A DNA stretch of 64,000 nucleotides. Origin: Variovorax sp. SG517. GTDB lineage: Bacteria > Pseudomonadota > Gammaproteobacteria > Burkholderiales > Burkholderiaceae_C. Numbering within the stretch: the stretch's first letter is position 1; every line of letters starts with the position of its first letter. Of this stretch, positions 50,545-61,500 are shown piece after piece. The notes beneath the pieces are model-generated. The model was not told where the DNA came from and did not search any database. It saw only the letters and a list, made by a program, of their open reading frames with translations. The translations under genes were made by a program, and so were the position numbers. Location of the stretch: the NCBI RefSeq assembly GCF_013376045.1, contig NZ_JABMJG010000002.1, positions 1-64,000 of the forward strand, in the 5' to 3' direction.

Positions 50545-52277
50545 TGCGGCTTGATCTTCTCGTAGAGCAGGAGGTCGTCGGCCGCGCTGCTGGGGCGGCG
50601 CAGCGTACCGGCAAAGCGCCACTGGTCGAAGGGAATGATGGTGTGCAGGCGCTCGATCGTTTCGGGGCTGGCCAGCAGCCACGGGCAGTCGGTGCCCAGC
50701 AGCAGCGGCTGCACGTTGAAGTTGCCGTGATGGCGCAGCGCGGCGATGTGCGGGCGGCTGAGCGCGAGTTCCGCGATGCAGCTCGGCTGGCCCACGCGCT
50801 CTGCCACGGCGCGGATCTGCGGCTCGTAGCTGCGCGCGTAGTCGATGGGCGGCAGCCACAGCGTCATCAGCAGCATCCAGCAAAGCGCGGTGCCGCCGGC
50901 CGGCAGCACCAGCGTCTTCCAGAGCGCGGCGCGGTGCCGTCCCGTGCGCCAGCGCACCAGCCAGCACCAGGCGATGGTGGCGGCCACGGCGAGCACCACC
51001 GCGATCGGCGAGAACTCGGGCACGAAGCCGGGCACCAGCCGCGCGACGCTGGCCGCGGGCTTGGGCGGCACGCCGGTCTGCATCGCGATCCAGTAGATCC
51101 AGCCCAGCACGGCGAGGCCGCTGAAGAACAGCACGTTGAACCAGTCGATCAGCGCCGAAGCGCTGCGACGGAAGGTGGGCAGCGCGAATGCCGCGAGCGT
51201 GGCGAAGGCGGGCAGCGCCAGCAGCAGCGAGCGATCGGAGTAGTCGGTGGTCCAGGTGGCGGCCAGCGGCACCAGCGCGAACCAGAAGGGCAGCGCGACG
51301 TGGCGCGCCGTGAGTTGCCGCCGCCAGCGCCAGAGCGTCCAGATGGCGAGCGGCCAGACCGGCCAGGTGAACCACACCAGCAGCTTGGCCTGGCTGCGTA
51401 CGTCGCCGACGAGGGAGCCGCCGAGCACGGTGATCTTCCACGTGGGCAGCTTCAGGCCGAACACGAGCACCGCCGCCAGCACGGTGGTGCCGATCATCGT
51501 GAGCAGGGCGCCGCGCGTGTAGCTGGGGCCGCTGTCCTCGTCGTGGCCGTTTTCGCTCTCGAACTGCGCGGCGAGCCGGCGCTCATAGGCGATGTACAGC
51601 ACGCTGCCCACAGCCAGCGCGAGCCCGACGGTCGGTGCGCCGCTCAGCGTGATGCCGATGGTGCCCACGGCCAGCGCGATCACCGGGCCGGTGCGGCGAT
51701 AGGGCAGAGCGGCCACGCCGTAGAAAAGGCTGGAGGCGAAGAAGAGCTGGGCCAGCGCGGGTGTGGTCTCGTGGCCGAGTTGAGCGAGACCGAGGCAGGC
51801 GATCAGCGCCAGCAGGCCGCCGTCCGCGATGGCGCGTGCGTAGTCGGTGGGCCGGGCCTCGCCGCCGAAGGCGAAGGCCACCGGCTGGGCGCGGGAAGTG
51901 CGGGCCAGGTAGTACACGGCGTACCAGGTGGCAGTGAAGGTGCCCCACAGCAGGAACGCGAACGCGATGCGCACGGCCAGGTCGGGGTTCAGCCACGAGG
52001 GGGCGATCTTGATCGCCAGGGCGCCGATCCAGTAGGGGATCAGCGCGGGCGTTTCCGGGCGCAGGCCCAGCAGCATCGGGTCGAACCAGCGTGCGATGCC
52101 TTCCGTGCTGCGAGCCAGTTCGGCCATGTAGCCGAAGGCCGTGATGTCGGCGCTCTTCCAGGGCCCCCGGCCGACCAGCCCCGGCAGCAGATACGCCGCG
52201 CAGAGCAGCAGCAATGCGATGCGCGGAAGCCGGCGCACGGCGCTCTGGGCAACGATCGCAGGGGTGGGCTGGTTCAA
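50541..52277 (-). CDS. Multi-spanning membrane protein, glycosyltransferase 39/ArnT-like
   Basis: The 578-residue protein has an N-terminal hydrophobic segment (IALLLLCAAYLLPGLVG), then GRGPWKSADITAFGYMAELA with an Asp in the first periplasmic loop, as in lipid-linked glycosyltransferases of the GT39/83 (PMT/ArnT) fold, and 10 or more further membrane segments, with a soluble C-terminus after residue 480. The donor and acceptor are unknown. It precedes the MATE gene with a 4-bp overlap. Annotation as a general membrane protein would also be safe. Confidence 0.65.
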   Translation of the reverse strand: MNQPTPAIVAQSAVRRLPRIALLLLCAAYLLPGLVGRGPWKSADITAFGYMAELARSTEGIARWFDPMLLGLRPETPALIPYWIGALAIKIAPSWLNPDLAVRIAFAFLLWGTFTATWYAVYYLARTSRAQPVAFAFGGEARPTDYARAIADGGLLALIACLGLAQLGHETTPALAQLFFASSLFYGVAALPYRRTGPVIALAVGTIGITLSGAPTVGLALAVGSVLYIAYERRLAAQFESENGHDEDSGPSYTRGALLTMIGTTVLAAVLVFGLKLPTWKITVLGGSLVGDVRSQAKLLVWFTWPVWPLAIWTLWRWRRQLTARHVALPFWFALVPLAATWTTDYSDRSLLLALPAFATLAAFALPTFRRSASALIDWFNVLFFSGLAVLGWIYWIAMQTGVPPKPAASVARLVPGFVPEFSPIAVVLAVAATIAWCWLVRWRTGRHRAALWKTLVLPAGGTALCWMLLMTLWLPPIDYARSYEPQIRAVAERVGQPSCIAELALSRPHIAALRHHGNFNVQPLLLGTDCPWLLASPETIERLHTIIPFDQWRFAGTLRRPSSAADDLLLYEKIKPQ

Positions 52278-52304
52278 GTGGCGGGAGAAATCTGGATTCG
52301 GAAA

Positions 52305-52337
52305 GAAAAAGGGCAGCGCGGTAAACCGGGCTGCCCT
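52305..52337 (-). terminator. Terminator downstream of rpmE2
   Basis: GGGCAGC (52311-52317) pairs with GCTGCCC (52330-52336). On the reverse strand the hairpin is followed by a run of Ts (52306-52310), 20 bases after the rpmE2 stop. Confidence 0.85.
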
Positions 52338-52356
52338 CGACGCAAAAGCGCGTACC

Positions 52357-52626
52357 TTACTTCGAGGCGGCGCCGGTGGTCTTGCCGAAGCGGTTACGGA
52401 ACTTCTCGACGCGGCCGCCCATGTTGTCGACCGACTTCTGGGTGCCGGTGTAGAACGGGTGCGATTCGCTCGTGGTGTCGAGCTTGAACAGCGGCAGTTC
52501 GCGACCGTCGTCGGTCGTGCCCATTTCCTTGGTGTTCGCGCACGAACGGGTCACGAACTTGAAGCCGTTCGACATGTCGACGAACAGGACTTCGCGGTAA
52601 TTCGGGTGAATGCCTTCTTTTGCCAT
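52357..52626 (-). CDS. rpmE2: 50S ribosomal protein L31 type B
   Basis: The 89-residue protein ([60 protein letters not shown]) is the long, type B L31, which lacks the CxxC zinc ligands of the type A form. It is a large-subunit ribosomal protein, and type B paralogues are usually used when zinc is scarce. The start ATG 52626 follows AAGG about five bases upstream. A terminator follows immediately downstream. Confidence 0.95.
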   Translation of the reverse strand: MAKEGIHPNYREVLFVDMSNGFKFVTRSCANTKEMGTTDDGRELPLFKLDTTSESHPFYTGTQKSVDNMGGRVEKFRNRFGKTTGAASK

Positions 52627-52809
52627 GGTGTTTCCTTTTGCGCTTTTGGAATCAATGCGCGGTCGATGCGAGAGCCACCAGCGTGCCAGGAATGGCGCGC
52701 TGCCTCGGAGGAAACCCGAGGAGCCAGGCGAAGCTGCCTGACCGCACTTTTCGCGGAGCCAGCGATTATCGCATACTGCCCCATTTTCGAGCAAACCGAA
52801 GGCTCCCCA

Positions 52810-53844
52810 ATGACTTCCACACCCTTGCGCGCGGGCCTCGTCGGCTACGGATTTGCCGGCCAGACCTTCCACGCCCCCGTTCTTTCGGCCGTTCCGGGGC
52901 TGGAACTGGCGGCCGTGGCCAGCTCGCAGCCCCACAAGGTGCATGCCGACTGGCCCGGCGTGGCGGTCGTGCCGGACGTGGCCGCCCTCGTGGCCCGTTC
53001 GGACATCGACCTGATCGTGGTCGCCACGCCCAACGCCCAGCACCATCCCGTCGCCAAGGCGGCGCTGGAGGCCGGCAAGCACGTGGTGGTCGACAAGCCC
53101 TTCACGCTCGACGTGGCCGAGGCGAGGGAACTCGAATCGTTGTCGAAACGCAACAATCGGCTTCTCGCGGTCTACCAGAACCGTCGCTTCGACTCCGATT
53201 ACCTGACTCTCAAGGATGTGCTTGCGTCCGGCGAACTGGGCCGCCCCGTGTACCTGGAGTCCCATTTCGACCGTTTCCGCCCCGAGGTGAAGGAGCGCTG
53301 GCGCGAGCAGGCCGTGCCCGGTTCGGGCCTCTGGGTGGACTTGGGGGCCCATCTGGTCGATCAGGTGGTACAGCTTTTCGGCCGTCCTGACACGATCCAG
53401 CTCGACACCGCGGTCATGCGTGACGGTGCCGTGGTCGAGGACTACTTCCATGCCGTGCTGCGCTATGAGACGGGTCCGCACGCACCGCTGCGCGTGGTGC
53501 TGCACTCGACGACGCTGGCGGCTCATGCGGCGCCGCGCTACATCGTCCACGGCACGCTCGGAAGCTACGTCAAGCACGGCGTCGATACGCAGGAAGACGC
53601 GCTGCGCGCCGGGCAGCGGCCGCCCGCCGAAGGATGGGGTGCCGATCCGCTGGATGGAGAACTCTCGCTGGCGGGGCCCGGCGGGACCTTCATCAAGCGA
53701 AGCATCCCCACGCGGGCCGGCAACTACGTTGACTACTACGCCGCGGTTCGCGATGCCATCCTCGGGCATGGGCCCAATCCGGTGCCGCCCGAGCAGGCTG
53801 TCGCGCTGATGGAGCTACTCGACCTCGGCCGCCAAAGCGCTTGA
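52810..53844 (+). CDS. Gfo/Idh/MocA family oxidoreductase
   Basis: The 344-residue enzyme begins [20 protein letters not shown], a Rossmann NAD(P)-binding start (GxGxxG), and has [16 protein letters not shown] (the EKP-type motif, here DKP) and the C-terminal domain with [20 protein letters not shown]. Members oxidise or reduce sugars or similar polyols. ATG 52810 is preceded by GGAAG-like bases further upstream but no strong site. It is not in an operon and is convergent to rho. Confidence 0.88.
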   Translation: MTSTPLRAGLVGYGFAGQTFHAPVLSAVPGLELAAVASSQPHKVHADWPGVAVVPDVAALVARSDIDLIVVATPNAQHHPVAKAALEAGKHVVVDKPFTLDVAEARELESLSKRNNRLLAVYQNRRFDSDYLTLKDVLASGELGRPVYLESHFDRFRPEVKERWREQAVPGSGLWVDLGAHLVDQVVQLFGRPDTIQLDTAVMRDGAVVEDYFHAVLRYETGPHAPLRVVLHSTTLAAHAAPRYIVHGTLGSYVKHGVDTQEDALRAGQRPPAEGWGADPLDGELSLAGPGGTFIKRSIPTRAGNYVDYYAAVRDAILGHGPNPVPPEQAVALMELLDLGRQSA

Positions 53845-53871
53845 GAGGGCCGAGCGATTCGCACATGAATG

Positions 53872-53897
53872 AAAAATGCCCGCACAAGGCGGGCATT
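53872..53897. terminator. Bidirectional terminator between the oxidoreductase and rho
   Basis: AATGCCCGC (53875-53883) pairs with GCGGGCATT (53889-53897). On the reverse strand, downstream of rho, it is followed by TTTC after two As of the stem pair as Ts (five Ts in all). On the forward strand the T-rich tail is weaker. Confidence 0.75.
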
Positions 53898-53904
53898 CAT
53901 TCGT

Positions 53905-53999
53905 GGGGTGCCACTGATCCGGCTCTGCCGGTCAGTAGGCACCGCCCCCGGTAGGGGGTAGGCGTAGCGACACGAAGTGCGCGCAGCCTGGGGGCGAGC
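53905..53999. repeat. Interspersed intergenic repeat, copy 1
   Basis: This 95-base stretch shares, in inverted orientation, a 29-base identical run (including CTGCGCGCACTTCGTGTCGC on the reverse strand) and the same order of further blocks with 63258-63350. Internal palindromes (CCCCGGTAGGGG, GATCCGGCTCTGCCGGTC) would form hairpins. Similar elements are frequent, as I recall, in Comamonadaceae genomes. Confidence 0.75.
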
Positions 54000-54004
54000 A
54001 AAAG

Positions 54005-55270
54005 CTACCCGCCGCGACGCATCATGTCGAAGAACTCGACATTGGTCTTCGTCGCCTTCATGTTCTTGAGCATCAGCTCCATCGACTCGATCTCGTCCAT
54101 GTTGTACATGAGCTGGCGCAGGATGCGGGTCTTCTGCAGGATCTCGGGGGCCAGCAGCAGTTCTTCGCGGCGCGTGCCGCTGCGGTTGAGCTGGATCGAG
54201 GGGAAGACGCGCTTTTCGTACAGGCGGCGGTCGAGATGGATTTCGGAGTTGCCGGTGCCCTTGAACTCTTCGAAGATCACTTCGTCCATGCGGCTGCCGG
54301 TGTCGATCAGCGCGGTGCCGATGATGGTCAGCGAGCCGCCTTCTTCCACGTTGCGCGCCGCGCCCAGGAAGCGCTTGGGGCGCTGCAGCGCGTTGGAGTC
54401 GACACCGCCGGTCAGCACCTTGCCCGACGAGGGCACGACGTTGTTGTAGGCGCGGGCGAGGCGGGTGATCGAGTCGAGCAGGATCACCACGTCCTTCTTG
54501 AGCTCGACCAGGCGCTTGGCGCGCTCGATGACCATTTCGGCCACGTGCACGTGGCGCGCGGCGGGCTCGTCGAAGGTGGAGGCAATGACCTCGCCCTTCA
54601 CCGTGCGCTGCATTTCGGTCACTTCTTCAGGGCGCTCGTCGACGAGCAGCACCATCATGTGCACGTCGGGATAGTTGGCGCTGATGGCGTGGGCGATGTG
54701 CTGCATCATCACCGTCTTGCCGCTCTTGGGCGGTGCCACGAGCAGGGCGCGCTGGCCTTTGCCGATGGGGGCGATGATGTCGATGATGCGGCCGGTGATG
54801 TTCTCGTCGCCCTTGATGCCGTCGCGCTCGAGTCGCATCTGTTCCTTGGGGAACAGCGGCGTCAGGTTCTCGAACATCACCTTGTGCTTGTTCTGCTCCG
54901 GCGGGCCGTTGTTGACCTTGTCGAGCTTGGTCAGCGCGAAGTAGCGCTCGCCGTCCTTGGGCGTGCGCACCTCGCCTTCGATCATGTCGCCGGTGTGCAG
55001 GTTGAAGCGGCGCACCTGGCTGGGCGAGATGTAGATGTCGTCCGTGCTGGCCGTGAAGCTGGTGTCGGGGCTGCGCAGGAAGCCGAAGCCGTCGGGGAGT
55101 ATTTCGAGCACGCCGTCGGCGAAGACCTGTTCGCCGGCCTTGGCGCGCTTCTTGATGATCGCGAACATCAGCTCCTGCTTGCGCATGCGGCCGACGTTTT
55201 CGATCTCAAGCGCTTCAGCCTGCTTGAGGACTTCAGACACGTGGAGTGCCTTGAGTTCGTTTAAGTGCAT
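54005..55270 (-). CDS. rho: Transcription termination factor Rho
   Basis: The 421-residue protein has the N-terminal Rho domain ([39 protein letters not shown]), the cold-shock-like RNA-binding domain ([20 protein letters not shown]), Walker A ([12 protein letters not shown]), Walker B ([16 protein letters not shown]) and the R-loop region ([20 protein letters not shown]). It is a hexameric RNA helicase that ends untranslated transcripts. Length is normal. It follows trxA in the same direction, with a hairpin between the two, and starts at ATG 55270. Confidence 0.97.
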   Translation of the reverse strand: MHLNELKALHVSEVLKQAEALEIENVGRMRKQELMFAIIKKRAKAGEQVFADGVLEILPDGFGFLRSPDTSFTASTDDIYISPSQVRRFNLHTGDMIEGEVRTPKDGERYFALTKLDKVNNGPPEQNKHKVMFENLTPLFPKEQMRLERDGIKGDENITGRIIDIIAPIGKGQRALLVAPPKSGKTVMMQHIAHAISANYPDVHMMVLLVDERPEEVTEMQRTVKGEVIASTFDEPAARHVHVAEMVIERAKRLVELKKDVVILLDSITRLARAYNNVVPSSGKVLTGGVDSNALQRPKRFLGAARNVEEGGSLTIIGTALIDTGSRMDEVIFEEFKGTGNSEIHLDRRLYEKRVFPSIQLNRSGTRREELLLAPEILQKTRILRQLMYNMDEIESMELMLKNMKATKTNVEFFDMMRRGG

Positions 55271-55405
55271 GGAATGACCCCTCGCGGGGTAATCGAACGA
55301 AAAACGGGGGGAGGTTGGGTGTGAAGCGAGAACTGCCTCACCAACCGGGGAACTCGAACCGGTTGCCTGAATGAAGGACCGGTGATCTGTGGGAGATTAT
55401 GACAG

Positions 55406-55442
55406 GAAAAACGCGCCGGCCAACGCATTGCGCGCTGGCCGG
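55406..55442 (-). terminator. Terminator downstream of trxA
   Basis: On the reverse strand CCGGCCAGCGC pairs with GCGTTGGCCGG (one G-U pair), 11 bases below the trxA stop, and is followed by CGCGTTTTTCC. This would separate trxA from rho. Confidence 0.75.
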
Positions 55443-55452
55443 TTGAAATCGA

Positions 55453-55785
55453 TCAGGCGAGTTGCTGGTCGATGAAGGCGGTGAGCTGAGCCTTGCTCAT
55501 GGCGCCGACCTTGGTGGCTGCCAGCTGGCCGTCCTTGAACAGCATCAGCGTGGGGATGCCGCGGATGCCGAACTTGGCGGGGATGTCGCGGTTCTCGTCG
55601 ACGTTCAGCTTGGCGATCTGCAGCTTGCCTTCGTAGGCGGTGGAGACTTCGTCCAGGATCGGGGCGATCATCTTGCAGGGGCCGCACCATTCGGCCCAGT
55701 AGTCGACCAGCACCGGCTGGCTGGACTTGAGCACGTCGGCCTCGAAGGAGGAGTCGGAGATGTGTTTGATGAGTTCGCTGGCCAT
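55453..55785 (-). CDS. trxA: Thioredoxin
   Basis: The 110-residue protein has the WCGPCK active site (Cys34, Cys37), the thioredoxin fold ([37 protein letters not shown] with the cis-Pro) and no signal peptide, so it is cytoplasmic. It reduces protein disulfides using TrxB. Start ATG 55785. The trxA-rho arrangement is common in proteobacteria. Confidence 0.97.
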   Translation of the reverse strand: MASELIKHISDSSFEADVLKSSQPVLVDYWAEWCGPCKMIAPILDEVSTAYEGKLQIAKLNVDENRDIPAKFGIRGIPTLMLFKDGQLAATKVGAMSKAQLTAFIDQQLA

Positions 55786-55943
55786 GTGATGGATCCTTGT
55801 GCGCAGAGAGTTTCGGTGCAGCTAAAGTACTGGTCATTGTGACAGAAACCAAGGGGCGGCGTGCCTTGCAGGGCGGCTATGGCGGCGATAGCCAAAGCCC
55901 TTGCGCCCCGCGTCCGCGCGTGCCCCCGACCCCTCGATAGAAC

Positions 55944-58550
55944 ATGAACGAAGGCCACCCCGTCCAGGCCCTGTGGTGCGATCCCGCCGACGGCGTCGTC
56001 GCGCGGATCGTCCGCGCGCTCGCCGAGCGCCAGCTGCACGCCGCCCGCACCGTGGTGCTGGTGCCCTATGCGCAGCTGATGGGCGTCGCGCGAGCCATGT
56101 GGGCCCGGTGCGGCAGCCCCGGCTTCGTGCCGCGCTTCGAAACCACCCACAACTGGGCCCGCAGCGCGGGCGGCTTTATGCCGACGGGCTACGACATCGC
56201 CCATGACATGGCGCGCGACCTGGTCACGGCGCAGGCGCTGCTGTCGCAGGCCGGCTTCCATGCCGAGCGCTTCGCACTGGCCGGCCGCGTCGTCGAGCTC
56301 GCCTATCAACTGGCGCCCCTGGCCGCCGCCGTGACGCCCGAGGAGCGCGGCGGCGAATGGGCGCAGCGCGCGGCGGGTGTGGCGGATGCGGGCAGCGAGT
56401 CCGAGTGGTTCCGCATCGAGAGCGCGCTGATCCGCATCGCCGTCGCCTGGACTTCGACCTCGAGCTACGCCACCGACGTGCTGCAGCGCGAATCCACCCG
56501 CGCCCAGGTCGACGCGCTGATCGTGCTCGAGGGCTTCCAGGCCGATCCGCTCACCCAGTCGCTGTGCAGGCTGTGGGGCGACCATGCCCTTCATATTTCG
56601 CTCGTGCCTTCCGGTGTGCCCACGCAGGCCTGCGCCTCGCATATCGCGCTCGACCCGGAAGATGAAGCCGGGCTCGCCGCGGCCTGCGTGCTGCGCCATC
56701 TCGCCGAAGGCCGCGCGCCGGTCGCGCTGGTCGCGACCGATCGCGCGCTCACGCGTCGCATCAGCGCCCAGCTGAGCGCGCAGGGCGTCGTCACCCACGA
56801 CGAAACGGGCTGGAAGCTCTCGACCACGCGCGCTGCCGCCTCGCTGATGAGCGCGCTGCGCGCCTGTGCCCACGACGCCACCAGCGACCAGGTGCTCGAA
56901 TGGCTCAAGAGCGGCGCCGACGGCGATTCGCCCATCGTCCAGTCGCTCGAGGCGCGCCTACGCCATGAAGGCATGCGCGACTGGTCGGCGTGGTGCGCCC
57001 TGATGGCCCGCAGCGAGAAGTCGAAGGACACTGCGCTGCTGGTCTTCACGGAGGCGGTCGAGGCGCGTCGCGCGCCCATGGCCCGTTCGCGCCCGCTGGC
57101 CGAATGGCTGCGCGCGCTGCGCGAACTGCTGGAAGCCGGCGACCAGTGGACCTTGCTCGAGGAAGACCTGGCCGGCGGCAAGGTGATCGGTGCGCTGTGG
57201 CTCGACGCCGGCGCCCATGGCGACGACGAAGACGAATTTCCTGGCGGCCGCCACACCCTGGCCGAATTCACCGCCTGGGTGCGCGACGTGCTGGAAGACG
57301 CGAGCTTCGTGCCCCCTGCCGGCGACCAGGCGCCGAGGGTCGTGGTGCTGCCGCTCTATCAGCTCCTGGGCCGATCCTTCGGCGCCGTGGTCATTCCCGG
57401 TTGCGACGATCGGCGCCTGCCCGCGTCGCCCGAGCCGCCGGGCAACTGGAGCGCGGCCCAGCGCCTCGAACTGGGTCTGCCGTCGCGCGAGGCACTCGAG
57501 GCCGCGCAGCGCGCCGCCTGGGCCGCGGCCCTGCACAACCCGTCGTGCGAGCTGATCTGGCGCCATTCCGACGCCAGCGGCGAGCCCGTGCGGCCGAGCC
57601 CGCTCGTGCAGGCGCTGCAGCTCGACCACGCCCTGCAGCCCTCGGCCGATCCGCGCCTGCCGCGCGACGTACCCGTGCAGCCGACCGGCTACCCGACGCC
57701 CTCCGGCGCGCTGCTGCCGCTGGAGAACATCTCCACCAGCGTGTATGAAGACCTGCGCCGCTGCCCCTATCGTTTCTTCGCGCTGCGGCAGCTGGGCCTG
57801 CGCAGCGCCGACGAGCTCGATGCTGAAGTCGACAAGCGCGACTTCGGCAACTGGCTGCACGCGGTGCTCGGCCATTTCCACGAAGCCCTGGCCGAAGCCC
57901 CGACGCAGGACGCGCAGCAGCGCATCGCCCTCATCGAAGAGGCGGCGCGCCGCTCGACGCAGGAGCTTGGGCTGTCCGATGCCGAGTTCCTGCCTTTCGC
58001 CGCCGCCTGGCCCGCCGTGCGCGACGGCTATCTGGCCTGGCTGACGGGGCACGAGGCGGCCGGCGCCGTCTTCGTCGAGTCCGAGCCCTGGAAGGAACAG
58101 CCGCTGGGCGATCTGCGCCTGATCGGCCGGCTCGACCGCATCGACCGCATGCCCGACGGCCAGGCCTTCGTGATCGACTACAAGACCGAGTCCGCCACGG
58201 TCAGCAAGGAGCGCGTGAAAGACCCGACCGAGGACACCCAGCTGGCCTTCTACGCCGCACTCGTGGCCGACGACACCCTGCGCGCGGCCTACGTGAACGT
58301 GGGCGAGAAATCCGCCGGCACGCAGACCGTCGAGCAGCCCGCCGTGGTCGAGGCGCGCGATGCCCTGGTGGCCGGCATCATCGACGACTTCAGTCGCATC
58401 GCGCAGGGCGCGGCGCTGCCGCCGCTGGGGGAGGGCGCCGTGTGCGACTACTGCGCCGCGCGCGGCCTCTGCCGAAAGGACTTCTGGGGCGACGAGTCCC
58501 CGCTGCCCGCCATCGTGGGCGGCCCGACGACCGGAGGCGACACGCCATGA
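55944..58550 (+). CDS. addB: AddB-like helicase/nuclease subunit with Fe-S cluster motif
   Basis: The 868-residue protein has an N-terminal half resembling a degraded helicase fold without Walker A, a middle part with VVLPLYQLLGRSFGAVVIPG and GCDDRRLPASPEPPGNW (helicase-like), and a C-terminal RecB-family nuclease with GRLDRIDRMPDGQAFVIDYK (D...DYK near residue 744). Four Cys, one at 607 (RRCPYRFF) and three at 834, 837 and 843 (CDYCAARGLC), match the AddB Fe-S cluster spacing. It works with the next gene product in double-strand break repair. Overlap with the helicase gene is ATGA (58547-58550). Confidence 0.85.
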   Translation: MNEGHPVQALWCDPADGVVARIVRALAERQLHAARTVVLVPYAQLMGVARAMWARCGSPGFVPRFETTHNWARSAGGFMPTGYDIAHDMARDLVTAQALLSQAGFHAERFALAGRVVELAYQLAPLAAAVTPEERGGEWAQRAAGVADAGSESEWFRIESALIRIAVAWTSTSSYATDVLQRESTRAQVDALIVLEGFQADPLTQSLCRLWGDHALHISLVPSGVPTQACASHIALDPEDEAGLAAACVLRHLAEGRAPVALVATDRALTRRISAQLSAQGVVTHDETGWKLSTTRAAASLMSALRACAHDATSDQVLEWLKSGADGDSPIVQSLEARLRHEGMRDWSAWCALMARSEKSKDTALLVFTEAVEARRAPMARSRPLAEWLRALRELLEAGDQWTLLEEDLAGGKVIGALWLDAGAHGDDEDEFPGGRHTLAEFTAWVRDVLEDASFVPPAGDQAPRVVVLPLYQLLGRSFGAVVIPGCDDRRLPASPEPPGNWSAAQRLELGLPSREALEAAQRAAWAAALHNPSCELIWRHSDASGEPVRPSPLVQALQLDHALQPSADPRLPRDVPVQPTGYPTPSGALLPLENISTSVYEDLRRCPYRFFALRQLGLRSADELDAEVDKRDFGNWLHAVLGHFHEALAEAPTQDAQQRIALIEEAARRSTQELGLSDAEFLPFAAAWPAVRDGYLAWLTGHEAAGAVFVESEPWKEQPLGDLRLIGRLDRIDRMPDGQAFVIDYKTESATVSKERVKDPTEDTQLAFYAALVADDTLRAAYVNVGEKSAGTQTVEQPAVVEARDALVAGIIDDFSRIAQGAALPPLGEGAVCDYCAARGLCRKDFWGDESPLPAIVGGPTTGGDTP

Positions 58551-61500
58551 ACGGCGCAGCCTACGAACACAACGGCCGGCACGTCACGCGCGAGGCCTTC
58601 TACACCGTCGCCTGCGATCCGCGCCGCTCGGTGGCGGTGGAGGCCTGCGCCGGCGCGGGCAAGACCTGGATGCTGGTCTCGCGCATCCTGCGTGCGCTGC
58701 TCGAGGAGGGCGAATCCGCCTGCGAGCCGCACGAGATCCTGGCCATCACCTTCACGAAGAAGGCGGCCGGCGAAATGCGCGAGCGCCTCGACCAGTGGCT
58801 GGAGGACTTCGCGCAGCGTGCACCGGAAGAACTGGTCGCCCAGCTCGTGATGCGCGGCATGGAGCCCGCCGCGGCATCGGCCGCCGTGCCGCGCCTGAAA
58901 GGCCTCTACCGCCGTCTGCTCGAAGGCGGCAGGCCGGTGCAGTTCCGCACCTTCCACGCCTGGTTCGCCGGCCTGCTGCGCAACGCGCCGCTCGCGGTGC
59001 TGCGCGAGTTGGGCCTGCCTTCGAACTACGAGCTGCTCGAAGACGACGCCGAGGCGCGCGGCCACACATGGCGCCCCTTCTTCGAGGCGGTCACGGCCAG
59101 CAAAGAGGCGCTGGCCGACTACTACGCCGTCGTCGCCACGCACGGACGCTCGCAGACGGCCAAGGCCCTGAGCGAAGCGCTGTCGAAGCGCGTCGAGTTT
59201 TCGCTGGCCGATGCGGAAAACGCCGTGCAGCACTTCAGCGCGATGTACCCGGCGCTCGAAGGCCTGGACGAACCGACCGAGGCCCTGCGCGGCGAGGCGG
59301 TGCGCCGCCGTTGGCTCGACCGCGCCTCCGCATTGGGCCGCGAGAGCAACAAGACGCCGCAAAAGGCCGCCGAAGCCATCATCGACGTGTTCGGCGCGGG
59401 CGAGCCCGCCGCCGATTCGCTGCCAGCCGCGCTTGCCCTGCTGCGCAAGAACTTCTTCGTGGCGACCGAAGACCGCCTCACCAAGAACCTGCAGAAGTTT
59501 CCCGCCGCGCAGGAGGCCGAAGCCGAGCTGCAGCTGCTTTGCGCCGCGCAGGCCCAGCACGCCGCATGGCTCTACCAGCAGCGCATGACGAGGCTCACGC
59601 GCCTGCTGATCGCGGCATTCGCCGAGGTCAAGCGCACCCATGGCTGGGTCGACATGAACGACGTCGAGCAGGCCGCGCAGCTGCTGCTGGGCCAGTCGGC
59701 GCTGTCGGGCTGGGTGCAGGAGCGGCTCGACGCGCGCATCGCGCACCTGCTGATCGACGAGTTCCAGGACACCAATCCGCTGCAGTGGCAGGCGCTCTAC
59801 GGCTGGCTCAGCGCCTACACCGGTGCGCAGGGCCGTGCGCCGCGCGTGTTCATCGTGGGCGACCCGAAGCAGAGCATCTACCGCTTCCGCCGCGCCGAGC
59901 CGCAGGTGTTCATCGCCGCGAAGAAGTTCGTGCGCGAAGGGCTCGACGGCGAGCTGCTGAACTGCGACCACACGCATCGCAACGCACGCTCCGTGGTCGG
60001 GCTGGTCAATGCGGCCATGCTGGCCGCGCAGGAGGCCGGCGAGTTCGACGGATATCGGGCCCACACCACCGAGCGCGGCGACGAGGGCGAGCTGCTCAGG
60101 CTGCCGGCCATCGACCGCGATGCGCTCGGCGACACGGCCGAAGCGGTGCCGGCCGACGACGGCATGCTGCACTGGCGCGACAGCCTCGTCACGCCGCGCG
60201 TGATGCCCGAGGAGCAGCTGCTGCAAAAGGAGTGCGAACAGGCCGCGCGATGGGTCGCGCAGCGCATCGCCGACGGCACGCAGCCCAGCCGCATCATGGT
60301 GCTGGCGCGCAGGCGCAGCCGGCTCTCTGCCATGCAGGACGCGCTGCGTCTGCGCCACATTCCCGTGCAGCAGCCGGAGAAGAACGACCTCTACGATGCG
60401 CCCGAGGTGCAGGACGTGGTCGCGCTGATCGACGCGCTGGTGTCCCCGGCGCACGACCTCTCGCTTGCGCGGGCGCTGAAGTCGCCGGTGTTCGGCGTCG
60501 ACGACGAGGCGCTGGTGCAGCTCGCGCTGCGGCAGCGCGAGCGCGGCCCGGTGAGCTGGTTCTCGCTGATCCAGAAGGACGAGAGCCTGCCGCAGGTGCT
60601 GGTGGAGGCAGGTCCGCGGCTGAAGAAGTGGCAGCGCTGGCTCATGACGCTGCCGCCGCATGACGCGCTCGACGCGATCTTCCACGACGGCGACCTGCTC
60701 GCGAAATTCGGCGCTGCTGTGCCCGCCGCGATGCGCCAGGGCGCGCTGGCCAATCTGCGCGGCGTGCTTTCCGCGTCGCTGGACATCGACGGCGCGCGCT
60801 TCGCCACGCCGTACGCGCTGGTGCGTGCCCTGCGCGCGGGAGGCGTGCGTGCTCCGACCGTGGTCGCTCCCGACGCGGTGCAGCTGCTGACCGTGCACGG
60901 CGCCAAGGGCCTGGAGGCCGACACCGTGCTCATGCTCGACTGCGACGCCGCGCCGCCGCGCGCCCAGACCATGGGCGTGCTGGTCGAATGGAAGGGCAGC
61001 GACAGCGCGCCGACGCGCTTCATCTTTCTTGCGAGCGAGAAGACGCCCCCGGCCTGCGCGGCGGCCCTGCTCGAGGAAGAGCAGCGCGCGCGCCATCGCG
61101 AGGAGCTCAACGGGCTTTACGTTGCCGTCACACGGGCGCGCGAGCGGCTGGTGCTGTCCTCGGTGCGGCCCGCGCGTGCCAACGAGGGCAGTTGGTGGGC
61201 GCGTCTGGAAGCGCTGTGCGAGCCCACCGAGGCGGACGAGCCGTTGGTGGCGCTGTCGAGCCCGGGCGGCGCGGCCAGCTTCCCGATGCAGCGCATGCCG
61301 GAGGCACCCGAGCCCGCCGCGCCCGCCGAGCAGCAGCCGGCCGTGGCAAAGAAGGCCGCCGGCACCACGCTCGACGCCCGCGCAGCCGCCTTCGGCCAGG
61401 CCATGCACCGGCTGCTCGAATGGGCGGTGCCCGGCGAGCCGCTGCCGGCGGCCCATGTGCGCGCCGCGGCCCGCGAATTCCTGCTCGACGCGCAACAGGC

